DNA of 64,000 nucleotides from Lachnospiraceae bacterium (GTDB taxonomy: Bacteria; Bacillota; Clostridia; Lachnospirales; Lachnospiraceae). A model generated the notes under the pieces. That model saw only the letters and a list, made by a program, of their open reading frames with translations, was not told the origin of the DNA and did no database searches. Each line of letters begins with the position of its first letter. Positions within the stretch are counted from its first letter, which is position 1. The stretch spans positions 213,365-277,364 of the forward strand of contig JAGAYR010000044.1 in assembly GCA_017940415.1 (NCBI GenBank), read 5' to 3'. Below are positions 38,468-47,939 of the stretch, piece after piece. Made by a program: the position numbers and the translations under genes.

Positions 38468-39476
38468 TTGTATCCTTTATGACTTCTTCAAGTTTTTCAT
38501 AAGCCTTGCCGCTGTCGATAAGTTCAGCCGCAAGCTTAATTCCTTCTTCCATAGATGAAGCAGCGCCGCCGATATACAGTCCCGCACCCGCATTCATAAG
38601 TACGCAGTCTCTCTTGGGGCCTCTTTCCTCGCCTTTAAGGATGCGTCTTGTGATCTCGGCATTTTCTTCGGGAGTTCCTCCGGTAAGATCTCCGGGATTG
38701 CTCTTCTGAAGTCCGAACTGCTCGGGAGACACTGTATATCTCTTGGTATTTCCGCTTTCATCAAACTCAACTACCTCGGTAGGTCCTACGGATGAGATCT
38801 CATCAAGCTTCTCCTTGCCGTAAACAACCATTCCGCGCTTTGCACCAAGCTTAATAAGCACCTGTGCGATGGGCTCAAGAAGAGACTCATCATATACACC
38901 AAGGATGAACCTGGAAGAATATGCGGGATTGGTAAGAGGTCCGAGAATGTTGAATACCGTTCTGATACCCAGCTCTTTTCTGATGGGGCCTACATACTTC
39001 ATGGCACTGTGATACTTCTGTGCAAAAAGAAAACAATATCCGGTATCCTTGAAAACTTCCTCGTTCTTCTCGGGTTCAAGAGTGATATTTACGCCAAGTG
39101 CCTCAAGAACGTCGGCAGCGCCGGACTTGGAGGATGCGGATCTGTTTCCGTGCTTTGTTATCTTAACACCGCCTGCAGCAATAACGAAAGCGGATGTTGA
39201 AGAAATATTATATGAGAAGGATCTGTCTCCGCCGGTTCCTACTATTTCAAGAGTATCACATCCGGTATTGAGTCTGGTCGCCATGGCTCTCATAGCCTCT
39301 GCGGAACCCGTGATCTCATCAATGGTCTCGCCCTTCATGGAAAGAGATACAAGGTAAGCACTCTTCTGTACGTCTGTTGCTTCACCCTTCATGATCTCAA
39401 ACATTACATCTCTGGACATTTCGTATCCGATATCTTCTTTGTTAGTGAGTTTCTTGATTGCTTCGTTGATAATCAT
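38457..39476 (-). CDS. trpD: Anthranilate phosphoribosyltransferase
   Basis: Attaches PRPP-derived ribose to anthranilate. 339 residues with [14 protein letters not shown] (PRPP loop), [18 protein letters not shown] and the metal-site acids in the [11 protein letters not shown] region. There is no fused TrpG domain. It is the first conventional gene of the T-box-controlled operon. Its ATG overlaps the TGA of a 32-codon leader ORF, so translation may depend on that ORF. trpE and trpG are absent here and must lie elsewhere if the organism makes anthranilate. Confidence 0.97.
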   Translation of the reverse strand: MIINEAIKKLTNKEDIGYEMSRDVMFEIMKGEATDVQKSAYLVSLSMKGETIDEITGSAEAMRAMATRLNTGCDTLEIVGTGGDRSFSYNISSTSAFVIAAGGVKITKHGNRSASSKSGAADVLEALGVNITLEPEKNEEVFKDTGYCFLFAQKYHSAMKYVGPIRKELGIRTVFNILGPLTNPAYSSRFILGVYDESLLEPIAQVLIKLGAKRGMVVYGKEKLDEISSVGPTEVVEFDESGNTKRYTVSPEQFGLQKSNPGDLTGGTPEENAEITRRILKGEERGPKRDCVLMNAGAGLYIGGAASSMEEGIKLAAELIDSGKAYEKLEEVIKDTNAA

Positions 39477-39571
39477 ACTATTACTCCTTCAGGAAAAAGA
39501 AATTGTTTTGATAGTTTCATGTCTAGGCTGCGCCATCGTCTGTAGGGTCGCCATCGTCTGTAAAGATTCAT
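39473..39571 (-). CDS. Short Trp-codon leader ORF translationally coupled to trpD
   Basis: 32 codons starting [17 protein letters not shown] and ending PEGVIV, with stop TGA overlapping the trpD ATG (ATGA). A perfect AAAGGAGG lies 7 bp before its ATG, stronger than most in this window. The 14-base segment TACAGACGATGGCG occurs twice, 17 bp apart, giving a tandem YRRWR repeat with two Trp codons. Its position between the T-box terminator and trpD suggests a trp leader peptide or coupling cistron. It resembles no Trp enzyme and is not a visible trpE or trpG fragment. Whether it is translated or functional is inference. Confidence 0.55.
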   Translation of the reverse strand: MNLYRRWRPYRRWRSLDMKLSKQFLFPEGVIV

Positions 39572-39578
39572 ATTTCTT

Positions 39579-39586
39579 CCTCCTTT
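39579..39586 (-). promoter_or_regulatory. Strong Shine-Dalgarno of the trp leader ORF
   Basis: AAAGGAGG on the minus strand, 7 bp before the leader ATG and just after the T-box terminator. The SD of trpD itself (GAAGGAG) lies inside the leader ORF. Confidence 0.6.
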
Positions 39587-39593
39587 CCGGAAA

Positions 39594-39634
39594 AATAAAA
39601 AAGCCCTTGCCTGATAAACTATCAGACAAGGGCG
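39594..39634 (-). terminator. T-box terminator hairpin
   Basis: GCCCTTGTCTGATA and TATCAGGCAAGGGC pair around GTT, followed by TTTTTTATTTTT on the minus strand: the competing terminator of the riboswitch. Confidence 0.9.
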
Positions 39635-39868
39635 TCATATAACGCTGTGCCACCTTGCTTCGAAGTCTAAAGACTTCCTCTTTACGGGTACCAACATACC
39701 CCTTCTCTGTTACGGGAGTTCCCGTCGCATATTACTCCGGCTTTCACCGTTTCCCTGCGCCCTTAGCGGCCCATTTGACAAGCAGTTTACCGACCTTTCT
39801 CAGCATCCGGTCTCTCTGTAGGTTCTTATCACGCCTTTATTTCCGCTTCAACGGTTTTCTATGAATTT
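39594..39868 (-). ncRNA. T-box riboswitch, tryptophan type
   Basis: On the minus strand the leader holds the T-box AAGGTGGCACAGCG (39643-39656), close to the AGGGUGGNACCGCG consensus. Its UGGC bulge would pair with a tRNA whose discriminator is G, as in tRNA-Trp. Upstream are the stem I features AGAGAGACCGG and GATGCTGAGAAAGG. TGG at 39771-39773, immediately before CCGC that can pair with an upstream GCGG, is the likely specifier codon. A terminator follows. Together these indicate control by uncharged tRNA-Trp; the specifier position is my fold by eye. Confidence 0.88.
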
Positions 39869-39874
39869 TTATTC

Positions 39875-39903
39875 ACTTTATTACAATAAAGCGATGATGT
39901 CAA
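39875..39903 (-). promoter_or_regulatory. trp operon promoter
   Basis: TTGACA (39898-39903), 17 bp, TAAAGT (39875-39880) on the minus strand, placing the RNA start near 39868 at the head of the T-box leader. Confidence 0.75.
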
Positions 39904-39913
39904 GAAAATTTTT

Positions 39914-41107
39914 TTATTTTACAAGTGCAACGGTCTCTCTTGCTATTGCAAGCTCTTCGTTGGTGGGGATGATGAGAGTCTTGACCTTGGAATCGGGAGT
40001 GCTGAAGATAACTTCCTCACCGCGGATCTTATTCTTCTCTTCATCAACGGTAATTCCCAGATATCCGAGATATTCACAGACCATGCTTCTTACAATGCCT
40101 GCATTCTCACCGATACCTGCGGTAAAACAGATAGCATCTACGCCGTTCATTGCAGCAACATAGGCACCTACATACTTAGCGGTTCTGTAGCAGAATGCTT
40201 CAAGAGCCTGAGTAGCAAGCTTATTTCCTGCATTGTGTGCATCTTCAAGATCTCTGAAATCGGATGAAAGCTCACCGCTCATACCGTAAACACCGGACTT
40301 CTTGTTAAGGATATTCATCACACCGGTGATATCAAGATTTTCTTTCTTCGCAATAAACTCAAGGATCGCGGGATCAAGGTCACCGGATCTGGTACCCATG
40401 ATAAGTCCTTCAAGAGGAGTAAGTCCCATGGAGGTATCTACGCACTTTCCGTTCTTAACGGCAGATACGGAAGCTCCGTTTCCGAGGTGGCAAACGATGA
40501 TCTTAAGGTCTTCATATTTCTTACCGAGTACATCAGCACATCTCTTAGATACATATGAATGAGAAGTTCCGTGGAAGCCGTAACGGCGGATCTTGTACTT
40601 CTCATAATATGAATTGGGAAGTCCGTATAGATATGCCTTCTCGGGCATGGTCTGATGGAATGCGGTATCAAATACGGCCACCATAGGGGTAGTGGGCATA
40701 AGCTTTCTGCAAGCGTCTATTCCGATAAGGTTAGCAGGATTATGAAGAGGTGCAAGATCGTTACACTCTTCGATAGCTTTAATGACTTCGTCATTTATAA
40801 CAACGGATGAAGCAAACTTCTCTCCTCCGTGAACGATCCTGTGTCCTACGGCACCGATCTCATCAAGGCTCTTAAGCACGCCTGTCTTATCGTTAGTAAG
40901 ATATTCAAGAACAAGCTTGATAGCATTAGTATGGTCGGGCATGGGAGATTCTTTGATCTCTTTTTCGCCGCCTGCGGGAGTATAGACGATACGTCCGTCA
41001 ATTCCGATTCTCTCGCAAAGACCTTTTGCAAGCCACTCTTCAGTCTCGGAGTCGATAAGCTGATACTTAAGTGATGATGAACCACAGTTAATTACTAATA
41101 TTTTCAT
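39914..41107 (-). CDS. ackA: Acetate kinase
   Basis: Makes ATP and acetate from acetyl phosphate, the energy-yielding end of acetogenic fermentation. 397 residues; [16 protein letters not shown] is the N-terminal phosphate-binding motif, [14 protein letters not shown] contains the substrate His, and HLGNGASV and FTAGIGENA are ATPase-family loops. It follows pta by 21 bp. No clear terminator separates it from the trp promoter. Confidence 0.98.
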   Translation of the reverse strand: MKILVINCGSSSLKYQLIDSETEEWLAKGLCERIGIDGRIVYTPAGGEKEIKESPMPDHTNAIKLVLEYLTNDKTGVLKSLDEIGAVGHRIVHGGEKFASSVVINDEVIKAIEECNDLAPLHNPANLIGIDACRKLMPTTPMVAVFDTAFHQTMPEKAYLYGLPNSYYEKYKIRRYGFHGTSHSYVSKRCADVLGKKYEDLKIIVCHLGNGASVSAVKNGKCVDTSMGLTPLEGLIMGTRSGDLDPAILEFIAKKENLDITGVMNILNKKSGVYGMSGELSSDFRDLEDAHNAGNKLATQALEAFCYRTAKYVGAYVAAMNGVDAICFTAGIGENAGIVRSMVCEYLGYLGITVDEEKNKIRGEEVIFSTPDSKVKTLIIPTNEELAIARETVALVK

Positions 41108-41128
41108 GATCTTTTATCTCCTGATATA

Positions 41129-42133
41129 TTACTGAGAAATCTGTGCCTGAACGGCGGTGAGTGCAACTACGCCTACGATATCTTCCCATGAGCATCCGCG
41201 GGAAAGATCGTTAACAGGCTTTGCGATACCCTGAAGCATAGGGCCGTAAGCCTCTGCTCCGCCAAGTCTCTGAACAAGTTTGTATCCGATGTTACCTGCA
41301 TCGAGGTTGGGGAATATGAGAACATTCGCCTTACCCGCAACAGGTGATCCGGGTGCTTTGTTCTTAGCCACATGAGGAACGAGTGCAGCATCGGTCTGAA
41401 GTTCTCCGTCGATAACAAGATGAGGATACTGCTCCTTAGCAATCCTGGTTGCTTCTACAACTTTATCAACAAGTGCATGCTTAGCGGAACCCTTGGTCGA
41501 GTGGCTGAGCATTGCGATTACAGGCTTAGGGCCTACAAGCTGCTTGAAGCTCTTTGCGGAAGAATCTGCAATCGCTGCAAGATCTTCGGGACCGGGATCC
41601 TGATTAAGTCCGCAGTCTGCAAATACAAACGCACCATTCTCACCCATATCCTTGAATACGGTATCAACAATGAAAAATGCGGATACGAGCTTTACACCGG
41701 GAGCGGTCTTCAGAATCTGAAGTGCGGGTCTTAATGTATCAGCGGTTGAGTGACATGCACCTGCAACCATTCCGTCGGCATCATTATTTTTAACCATCAT
41801 GATACCGAAGGTAAGATAATCCTTGTGAAGAATCTCGGAAGCCTTCTCAAGGGTCATGCCCTTTGACTTACGAGTCTCATAGAGAAGGTTAATATACTCA
41901 TCCATCTTCTCGGTGGTGTCGGGATCAATGACAGTAACGTCATCAAGGTCAACCTCAAGCCATCCTGCACCGTCACGGATCTTCTCTTCGTTTCCGACCA
42001 TGATGATATTTGCAATGCCTTCTTTGATTATTTCAGCAGCAGCAAGAAGTGTTCTCTTGTCATTGCTTTCGGGAAGTACGATTGTTTTCCTATCGATCTT
42101 TGCTCTTTCTTTGATCTGATCAATATATGCCAT
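41129..42133 (-). CDS. pta: Phosphate acetyltransferase
   Basis: Converts acetyl-CoA and phosphate to acetyl phosphate. 334 residues, the short single-domain form. Motifs include IVLPESNDKRTLLAAAEI, MVAGACHSTADTLRPALQI and PNLDAGNIGYKLVQRLGGA. The pta-ackA unit has its own promoter and is divergent from tmcAL. Confidence 0.97.
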   Translation of the reverse strand: MAYIDQIKERAKIDRKTIVLPESNDKRTLLAAAEIIKEGIANIIMVGNEEKIRDGAGWLEVDLDDVTVIDPDTTEKMDEYINLLYETRKSKGMTLEKASEILHKDYLTFGIMMVKNNDADGMVAGACHSTADTLRPALQILKTAPGVKLVSAFFIVDTVFKDMGENGAFVFADCGLNQDPGPEDLAAIADSSAKSFKQLVGPKPVIAMLSHSTKGSAKHALVDKVVEATRIAKEQYPHLVIDGELQTDAALVPHVAKNKAPGSPVAGKANVLIFPNLDAGNIGYKLVQRLGGAEAYGPMLQGIAKPVNDLSRGCSWEDIVGVVALTAVQAQISQ

Positions 42134-42205
42134 AAATGACTCCTTATTTTAGATGCGCCAAGCGCAGAATATATGATGATTTTTTTGCCATAAATCGACT
42201 TATAC

Positions 42206-42234
42206 ATTATACTGTATTAAGATATCGCGGACAA
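42206..42234 (-). promoter_or_regulatory. Promoter of pta-ackA
   Basis: TTGTCC (42229-42234), exactly 17 bp, TATAAT (42206-42211) on the minus strand, about 70 bp before the pta ATG. Confidence 0.65.
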
Positions 42235-42348
42235 TAAATCGTCCATCATTTCTTGTACTATTTCACATACAATCTGCAGGTATTTCGTTAATTTTTTAGC
42301 AGACTTTTTGTGATCAGATATTCCAAAAAGATCCAAAGGGAGAATTTA

Positions 42349-43587
42349 ATGAAAACAGCCGGAATCATCGCGGAGTACAATCCGTTTCACGACGGACATA
42401 AATACCACATTGAAGAAACCAAGAAACAGACCGGAGCAGACTACTGCGTAGTGGCAATGAGCGGAAACTTCGTTCAAAGAGGTGCTCCTGCAATCATCGA
42501 TAAATATGCAAGAGCTAAAAGCGCACTTGCAGAAGGCGCGGATCTGGTAATACAGATACCCCCGGTATTCTCACTTTCATCAGCTGAATTCTACGCTAAA
42601 GGCTCGATTGCTCTTCTGGAAAATACAGGCTTAATTGATTATCTGTCTTTCGGAAGCGAAGCAGGAAATCTGGAAAAGCTTGAAAACCTCGCAAAAATTC
42701 TTGCCGATGAACCTGACAAATATAAAAAGCTTTTGCAAAAATACTTAAAGGCAGGCAATGCATTTCCTGCTGCCAGAGCAAAGGCGCTGATTGACTATTG
42801 TCCGGATATGACTGATCTTTCGGAACTGGTCTCATCCCCCAACAATATCCTTGCCATCGAATACCTTAAAGCACTTATATCATCAAAGTCTGATATTAAA
42901 CCCGTCACCATGAAAAGAGTCGGTGCCGGATACAACGATCCTTATGCTCCCGGACAGCCCGGCATCTCCGCAAAGGCCATCAGAGAAGCAATCAGCTACG
43001 GTTCTGAGGTAGATAACCTTAAGGCTTACATGCCAAAGGAATCATTTAAAGCTCTTAAAGATGCCGTTAAAAAGAACATGACCGTGGACGAGAATGACTT
43101 CTCGGAAATGCTCATTTACAAGCTCTTATCAGAAAGAGAAAACGGATACACAAAATATCTTGATGTATCAGAGGAACTGTCCGACAGAATAAGTAATAAT
43201 CTTGAGAAGTTCAAAAACGTTACCGATTTCTGTAATCTTCTCAAGACTAAAGATAAGACTTATACCAGAGTAAGCAGGGCACTCTTCCACATTCTCCTGA
43301 ATATCACTCAGGACAGCATCGAGCCTTACGATTACACAGGTTCATGCCCCTATATAAGAGTATTGGGATTTAGGAAATCTTCCGAAGCAATCCTTTCGGA
43401 GATAAAGACCAAGGCATCGGTTCCCGTTCTTTGCGGATACAATGACGCAGCGGACAGCCTCTATTCCGAGCCAATGAAAGTATTCAGAAATGAGTCAAAA
43501 ATTGAAGATCTGTATTTTGCTGTTCAGACCATGAAGTCAGGTGTTGTGGCAAAACCGGATCTATCCAGACCTATAGTGGTTGTTTAG
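42349..43587 (+). CDS. tmcAL: tRNA(Met) cytidine acetate ligase
   Basis: Uses ATP and free acetate to form N4-acetylcytidine at the wobble position of elongator tRNA-Met. 412 residues from the ATG at 42349 (AAAGGGAG Shine-Dalgarno). The nucleotidyltransferase motif AGIIAEYNPFHDGHKYHI (HxGH class) is near the start, followed by AMSGNFVQRGAPAI and VTMKRVGAGYND. It is divergent from pta-ackA, the acetate-producing enzymes. It converges on the YfhO-type gene across a composite hairpin. Confidence 0.93.
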   Translation: MKTAGIIAEYNPFHDGHKYHIEETKKQTGADYCVVAMSGNFVQRGAPAIIDKYARAKSALAEGADLVIQIPPVFSLSSAEFYAKGSIALLENTGLIDYLSFGSEAGNLEKLENLAKILADEPDKYKKLLQKYLKAGNAFPAARAKALIDYCPDMTDLSELVSSPNNILAIEYLKALISSKSDIKPVTMKRVGAGYNDPYAPGQPGISAKAIREAISYGSEVDNLKAYMPKESFKALKDAVKKNMTVDENDFSEMLIYKLLSERENGYTKYLDVSEELSDRISNNLEKFKNVTDFCNLLKTKDKTYTRVSRALFHILLNITQDSIEPYDYTGSCPYIRVLGFRKSSEAILSEIKTKASVPVLCGYNDAADSLYSEPMKVFRNESKIEDLYFAVQTMKSGVVAKPDLSRPIVVV

Positions 43588-43755
43588 TGACACCGGAGAC
43601 GCTTCTTTTTTATCATCATGTTTAAGAATATTAATGAGTCAGTGGGACAAATCCTGCTGACTCAATTATTTTGAGATAATAAAAGAGTCAGCAGGAACCG
43701 TCCCAACTGACTCTGATATTTAGTTGACAAAACAAAAGCGTCCCCATTGTCACTA
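43586..43755. repeat. Dispersed hairpin element, copy 4, composite
   Basis: The outer arms (AGTGACACCGGAGACGCTTC and AAGCGTCCCCATTGTCACT) belong to the same family as copies 1-3 and 5. The loop contains a second hairpin of a different family. The left end overlaps the tmcAL stop and the right end lies 10 bp from the YfhO-gene stop, so it sits exactly between convergent genes. Confidence 0.85.
43635..43713. repeat. Inner hairpin of a second repeat family
   Basis: GAGTCAGTGGGAC and CCTGCTGACTC pair with GAGTCAGCAGG and GTCCCAACTGACTC around an AT-rich loop. The arm reads GGGACGGTTCCTGCTGACTC on one strand, distinct from the outer arm. Confidence 0.8.
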
Positions 43756-43765
43756 AACCATTTTA

Positions 43766-46162
43766 TTATTTAGCCTTCTTCTCTTTTCTGCAAAATACAG
43801 CGATTGTAAGAATAATACCCATCAGTGAAAATACCATACCGATTCTAAATCCATAAGGTATATAACTGATCTTTATTTCATTATTACCCTCAGCGAGATG
43901 CAAAACCAGGAATGTATCCCGATATGAATCATAATCTGTCTTTATTCCGTTTATGGAAATGTTATATCCTCTCTCATAGGGAAGTGTAACAACAAGATCT
44001 CTGTTACCGTCTGAATACCCGTTCAAAGTAAGTCCATGCCATCCCGCATACGTAACATCAAAGCCTGTAGTACTCTCGTAAACACCGGTCATAACATCAG
44101 GATTGTAGCAATATAAATATAAATAACCTGTATCGAAGGGGTAAGTTTCAAGATTTACAACCGCTTCCTCTCCCGCTTTCAGGTATCCTATATCAGCAAT
44201 ATATCTGTCATTGTTCCACGAATAAGCACCTGCACGTTCTCCATTAACATTAAAATATAAATGATTTCTCTCAGAAATATAACGAGGATCATAAAGATCA
44301 AGATCTGCATGATTTGTTCTATAGAAGAAATAGTGACCCTCTTTATCGGCAACAAATGAAAAAACTAAACCGGATTCATCATTTATCAAATTATAATCCT
44401 GTTCTTGAAACAGTTTTTCATCGGATGATAATAAATCATTATAGACTAAGGTAAGGTTTTGAAACGGATCATCGGAAAATTCAGTATAATCTGCAGGCAC
44501 ATTTCCCTTGCTTAAGAAAGCAATAGGAAAAGATGTATTATTCCTAAAGACATAATAATCATTGTATGTTTCAATCAAATCATAAAAGTCCAAAGACTGA
44601 TCACTATACGATACGAAATACTTAACATCCAATAAAGAAGCTGATGGAGGTGTGAATCCTAGATCACTTATAAGTGCATAATGTGTATTAATGCCTATTT
44701 TACTCAGAAAAGTGAGTACAGAGTTATTAAAATTGGAATTATAAAATGCCAGATCATTATAGCCATACATCATGCCGTCAACCATTGTATGAGAATAATT
44801 CTTTGAACATCTGAATAATCCTTCATCCTCTGAAATACCGGAGAATGTGATTTCCTGCCTATAAACATTGAACAGGTAATCGTTATAGTTCTGATAAGGA
44901 TATAATTCCTGTGTGTTTGAAATAATAAAAGAGTCATTAAAAAACAACTCTGCATAAGTAAAAAAGCAAAACACAAAACAGATAAGTTTTTGGTATTTTT
45001 TATAAGTCTCCGACTTCAAAAGAGAATCAAGCGACAGTAATCTTGATGCGAAATATAAGACAAAAAAGCAATAAGTAAAAGAAAACCTGGAACAACAACC
45101 TACAGGATCTGAAAAACCATGCCATGCATTATACAGAAAAGTAAAAACAAATGAAGCAAAATAGAAAATCAAAACACATAAAGCTGAAATCTTAGTACGT
45201 ATTTTTTCTTTTGAAATAAACCATATAAGGACAGTTAATACTATCGCACTGCCACAATATATATTCGGAGTCTGATTCAGATCGAGACTTGAGTAGTTCA
45301 TTGAGAACATAGCTCTAATAACCGAACCAAGAGAATTGACTATGAAAGAACCGGAAGCACTATCGGATGATGGTGCCAATTTACCACCCAAAAGATTAAA
45401 AACGCAGGGAAGCAAAACAACCATAGATAAACAAACGGATAAAACAATATGGCAGGCAAACTTAACGCAATAAATAATTGCCTTTTTAAGTTCAGTTTTA
45501 TTATCAAAGAGATTGAAAAGGAAAAAAATCCCAAGAGCAATGATAACCATATAAGTCATATAATAGTTATCGATTAAAGCGAACGCAGTAAACAAAACAA
45601 AAGCAAGACTCTTTTCTCCATCAGCCAGTCTTTCGACAAAAACAGCCAATACAGGTAAAAGAATTACAAGATCCGAAAACATGGGAATACATGAATATGC
45701 AAAATTATAAGACATCAGTGCATAGCAGCTTGAGATAACAATGGCAAAAGCACCTGACACCTTAAGCTTTCTGCTGTTATTTAAAAATATAAAAAAGGTA
45801 AGACCGCAGAGGCCTATCTTAATAACGATTGACCAGAAAACAGCATCAGCTAAATGATCTGCAGGAATAATACCATATATAAAATCCGTAGGAGAAACAG
45901 CAAGTACAAGTGCACTGAAAATATCCCCGCCAAGGCCTGACCGGGTACTGAAAAAAAGAGTATTAAATCCATCACCCATTTGAGACAGATAACTGTACAA
46001 GGGTAAATACTCATATCTGAGATCATTTGTAAGAAGTGTATTGATAGCGGAAAACGGAAATCCGGAAATATAATTGAAATAGAAAACTAAGAAAGCAATA
46101 AAAAAAGGAATAAAGAAAGATAAACAATATAAAAGGACATTCTTTGATTTCAACTTATTCAT
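43766..46162 (-). CDS. YfhO family polytopic membrane protein
   Basis: 798 residues with about a dozen hydrophobic helices through residue ~400 and one at the extreme C-terminus, and an extracellular-type beta-rich domain between. The N-terminus (YFNYISGFPFSAINTLLTNDLRYEYLPLYSYL) matches YfhO, proposed to glycosylate teichoic acid or membrane glycans using a lipid-linked sugar. The acidic ND pair in the first loop is typical of GT-C-like enzymes. It is AT-rich and appears monocistronic. Substrate unknown. Confidence 0.8.
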   Translation of the reverse strand: MNKLKSKNVLLYCLSFFIPFFIAFLVFYFNYISGFPFSAINTLLTNDLRYEYLPLYSYLSQMGDGFNTLFFSTRSGLGGDIFSALVLAVSPTDFIYGIIPADHLADAVFWSIVIKIGLCGLTFFIFLNNSRKLKVSGAFAIVISSCYALMSYNFAYSCIPMFSDLVILLPVLAVFVERLADGEKSLAFVLFTAFALIDNYYMTYMVIIALGIFFLFNLFDNKTELKKAIIYCVKFACHIVLSVCLSMVVLLPCVFNLLGGKLAPSSDSASGSFIVNSLGSVIRAMFSMNYSSLDLNQTPNIYCGSAIVLTVLIWFISKEKIRTKISALCVLIFYFASFVFTFLYNAWHGFSDPVGCCSRFSFTYCFFVLYFASRLLSLDSLLKSETYKKYQKLICFVFCFFTYAELFFNDSFIISNTQELYPYQNYNDYLFNVYRQEITFSGISEDEGLFRCSKNYSHTMVDGMMYGYNDLAFYNSNFNNSVLTFLSKIGINTHYALISDLGFTPPSASLLDVKYFVSYSDQSLDFYDLIETYNDYYVFRNNTSFPIAFLSKGNVPADYTEFSDDPFQNLTLVYNDLLSSDEKLFQEQDYNLINDESGLVFSFVADKEGHYFFYRTNHADLDLYDPRYISERNHLYFNVNGERAGAYSWNNDRYIADIGYLKAGEEAVVNLETYPFDTGYLYLYCYNPDVMTGVYESTTGFDVTYAGWHGLTLNGYSDGNRDLVVTLPYERGYNISINGIKTDYDSYRDTFLVLHLAEGNNEIKISYIPYGFRIGMVFSLMGIILTIAVFCRKEKKAK

Positions 46163-46174
46163 TATAATATCCTT

Positions 46175-46214
46175 AAAAATGGAGCCATTGAGATCAGTTA
46201 TATCCCAATGGCTC
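46175..46214 (-). terminator. Intrinsic terminator after the PFL-family gene
   Basis: GAGCCATTGGGAT and ATCTCAATGGCTC form the stem, followed on the minus strand by CATTTTTAAGG. Confidence 0.75.
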
Positions 46215-46221
46215 TGATCAA

Positions 46222-47586
46222 TTAATTCTTAAAAGAATGAATAGGTGCGGGAATTCTTCCCTCTCTGTTAATGAATGCCTCGCAGGAATACTTGTTAACA
46301 GGCATTACGGGTGCCCATCCAAGCAGTCCGCCGAACTCTACCTTATCTCCTACATTCTTACCGATAACGGGAATAATACGGACAGCAGTGGTCTTGGCAT
46401 TAACCATACCGATTGCCATCTCATCGGCAACGATACCTGAAATGGTTGCGGGAGTTGTATCTCCGGGAACAGCGATCATATCAAGGCCTACTGAGCATAC
46501 GCATGTCATAGCTTCCAGCTTCTCGATTGTAAGAGCTCCGCAGCTTGCAGCATCGATCATGCCCTGATCTTCGGATACGGGAATGAATGCGCCTGAAAGT
46601 CCGCCTACATAGGAAGAAGCCATTACACCGCCCTTCTTAACCTGATCGTTGAGAAGTGCAAGTGCAGCGGTGGTTCCGGGAGCACCGGCTTTCTCAAGTC
46701 CGATCTCGCAAAGGATATCTGCAACAGAATCTCCGATTGCGGGAGTAGGTGCAAGTGACAGATCAACAATTCCAAAAGGAACACCGAGTTTAGCTGATGC
46801 TTCTCTGGCAACAAGCTGACCAACACGGGTAACCTTGAATGCAGTCTTCTTAATGGTCTCGCAGAGAACCTCAAATGATTCTCCTCTTACTTTTTCAAGT
46901 GCATATTTAACTACGCCTGGTCCGCTGACACCAACATTGATTATGCGGTCTGCTTCGGTAACACCGTGGAATGCACCTGCCATAAAAGGATTGTCATCGG
47001 GAGCATTGCAAAATACAACAAGCTTTGCGCAGCCGAGTGAATCACGGTCAGCGGTAAGTTCTGCAGTCTTATGAATGGTCTGCCCCATAAGACGTACAGC
47101 ATTCATATTGATACCGGTTCTGGTAGAACCGAGATTAATGGACGAACAAACAAAATCGGTTGAAGCAAGTGCTTCGGGAATAGACTTCATAAGAAGTTCA
47201 TCAGCTGTGGTACTTCCCTTGCTGACAAGTGCGGAATATCCGCCGAGGAAGTTAACTCCAACCTCTTTAGCTGCCTTATCAAGGCTCTTTGCAAGCTTTA
47301 CAAAATCTGCTTCAGACTTTGCGGAAGCAGCACCGATAAGTGCAATGGGAGTAACTGAGATTCTCTTATTAACGATGGGAATTCCGAATTCTCCGGAAAT
47401 CTCCTCTCCCGTCTTAACAAGGTCCTTGGCACTCTTGGTAATCTTGTCGTATACCTTGTCACAAGTTTTATCTATATCCGAATCAATGCAGTCAAGAAGG
47501 CTGATGCCCATGGTAATGGTACGGACATCGAGATTTTCCTTCTCGATCATTTCATTGGTTTCGGAAACTTCCATTCTGTTGATCAT
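46222..47586 (-). CDS. PFL family protein (UPF0210)
   Basis: 454 residues. Matches the PFL-like/UPF0210 family of unknown function: [20 protein letters not shown] near the start, the [20 protein letters not shown] core and the [14 protein letters not shown] segment. The fold is related to pyruvate formate-lyase, but there is no obvious Gly-radical site. GAGGAG precedes the ATG. It lies 48 bp after the ACT-domain gene, a very conserved pairing that implies joint function. Confidence 0.85.
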   Translation of the reverse strand: MINRMEVSETNEMIEKENLDVRTITMGISLLDCIDSDIDKTCDKVYDKITKSAKDLVKTGEEISGEFGIPIVNKRISVTPIALIGAASAKSEADFVKLAKSLDKAAKEVGVNFLGGYSALVSKGSTTADELLMKSIPEALASTDFVCSSINLGSTRTGINMNAVRLMGQTIHKTAELTADRDSLGCAKLVVFCNAPDDNPFMAGAFHGVTEADRIINVGVSGPGVVKYALEKVRGESFEVLCETIKKTAFKVTRVGQLVAREASAKLGVPFGIVDLSLAPTPAIGDSVADILCEIGLEKAGAPGTTAALALLNDQVKKGGVMASSYVGGLSGAFIPVSEDQGMIDAASCGALTIEKLEAMTCVCSVGLDMIAVPGDTTPATISGIVADEMAIGMVNAKTTAVRIIPVIGKNVGDKVEFGGLLGWAPVMPVNKYSCEAFINREGRIPAPIHSFKN

Positions 47587-47634
47587 AACTAAACTCCTCG
47601 AAAAACAATCCTACTCGTGTACGCGAGCAGATAA

Positions 47635-47907
47635 TTAGATTCTATGCATCATATCAAAGATTTCTTCTTTCTGGCACTTGATGGAAACTCCAATCTCTTT
47701 TCCGAGATCATCGAGTCCTGAAACAAGTGTCTCAAAAGAATCCTTCATTCCGGAGATATCTACGATCATCATCATATTAAAATAACCGGATACGATGGTC
47801 TGTGAAATGTCGAGGATATTAACATTCTCATTTGAAAGAAAAGTACAGGTCTTGGCGATGATACCTACAGTGTCTTTGCCTACTACAGTGATGATAACTT
47901 TTTCCAT
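47635..47907 (-). CDS. ACT domain regulatory protein (UPF0237)
   Basis: Single ACT domain of 90 residues (MEKVIITVVGKDTVGIIAKT...). ACT domains bind small ligands such as amino acids. The ATG at 47907 has AAAGGAG before it; the open frame ten codons further upstream lacks one. It is the conserved partner of the PFL-family gene downstream. Confidence 0.88.
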   Translation of the reverse strand: MEKVIITVVGKDTVGIIAKTCTFLSNENVNILDISQTIVSGYFNMMMIVDISGMKDSFETLVSGLDDLGKEIGVSIKCQKEEIFDMMHRI

Positions 47908-47939
47908 AAAAAACTCCTTTTGCCGTGATAACGGCATAA

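Noticed and set aside
39473-39571. The trp leader ORF as a remnant of trpG or trpE
   Set aside because: Its residues resemble neither protein, and the intact ribosome site and start/stop overlap argue against a decayed fragment.
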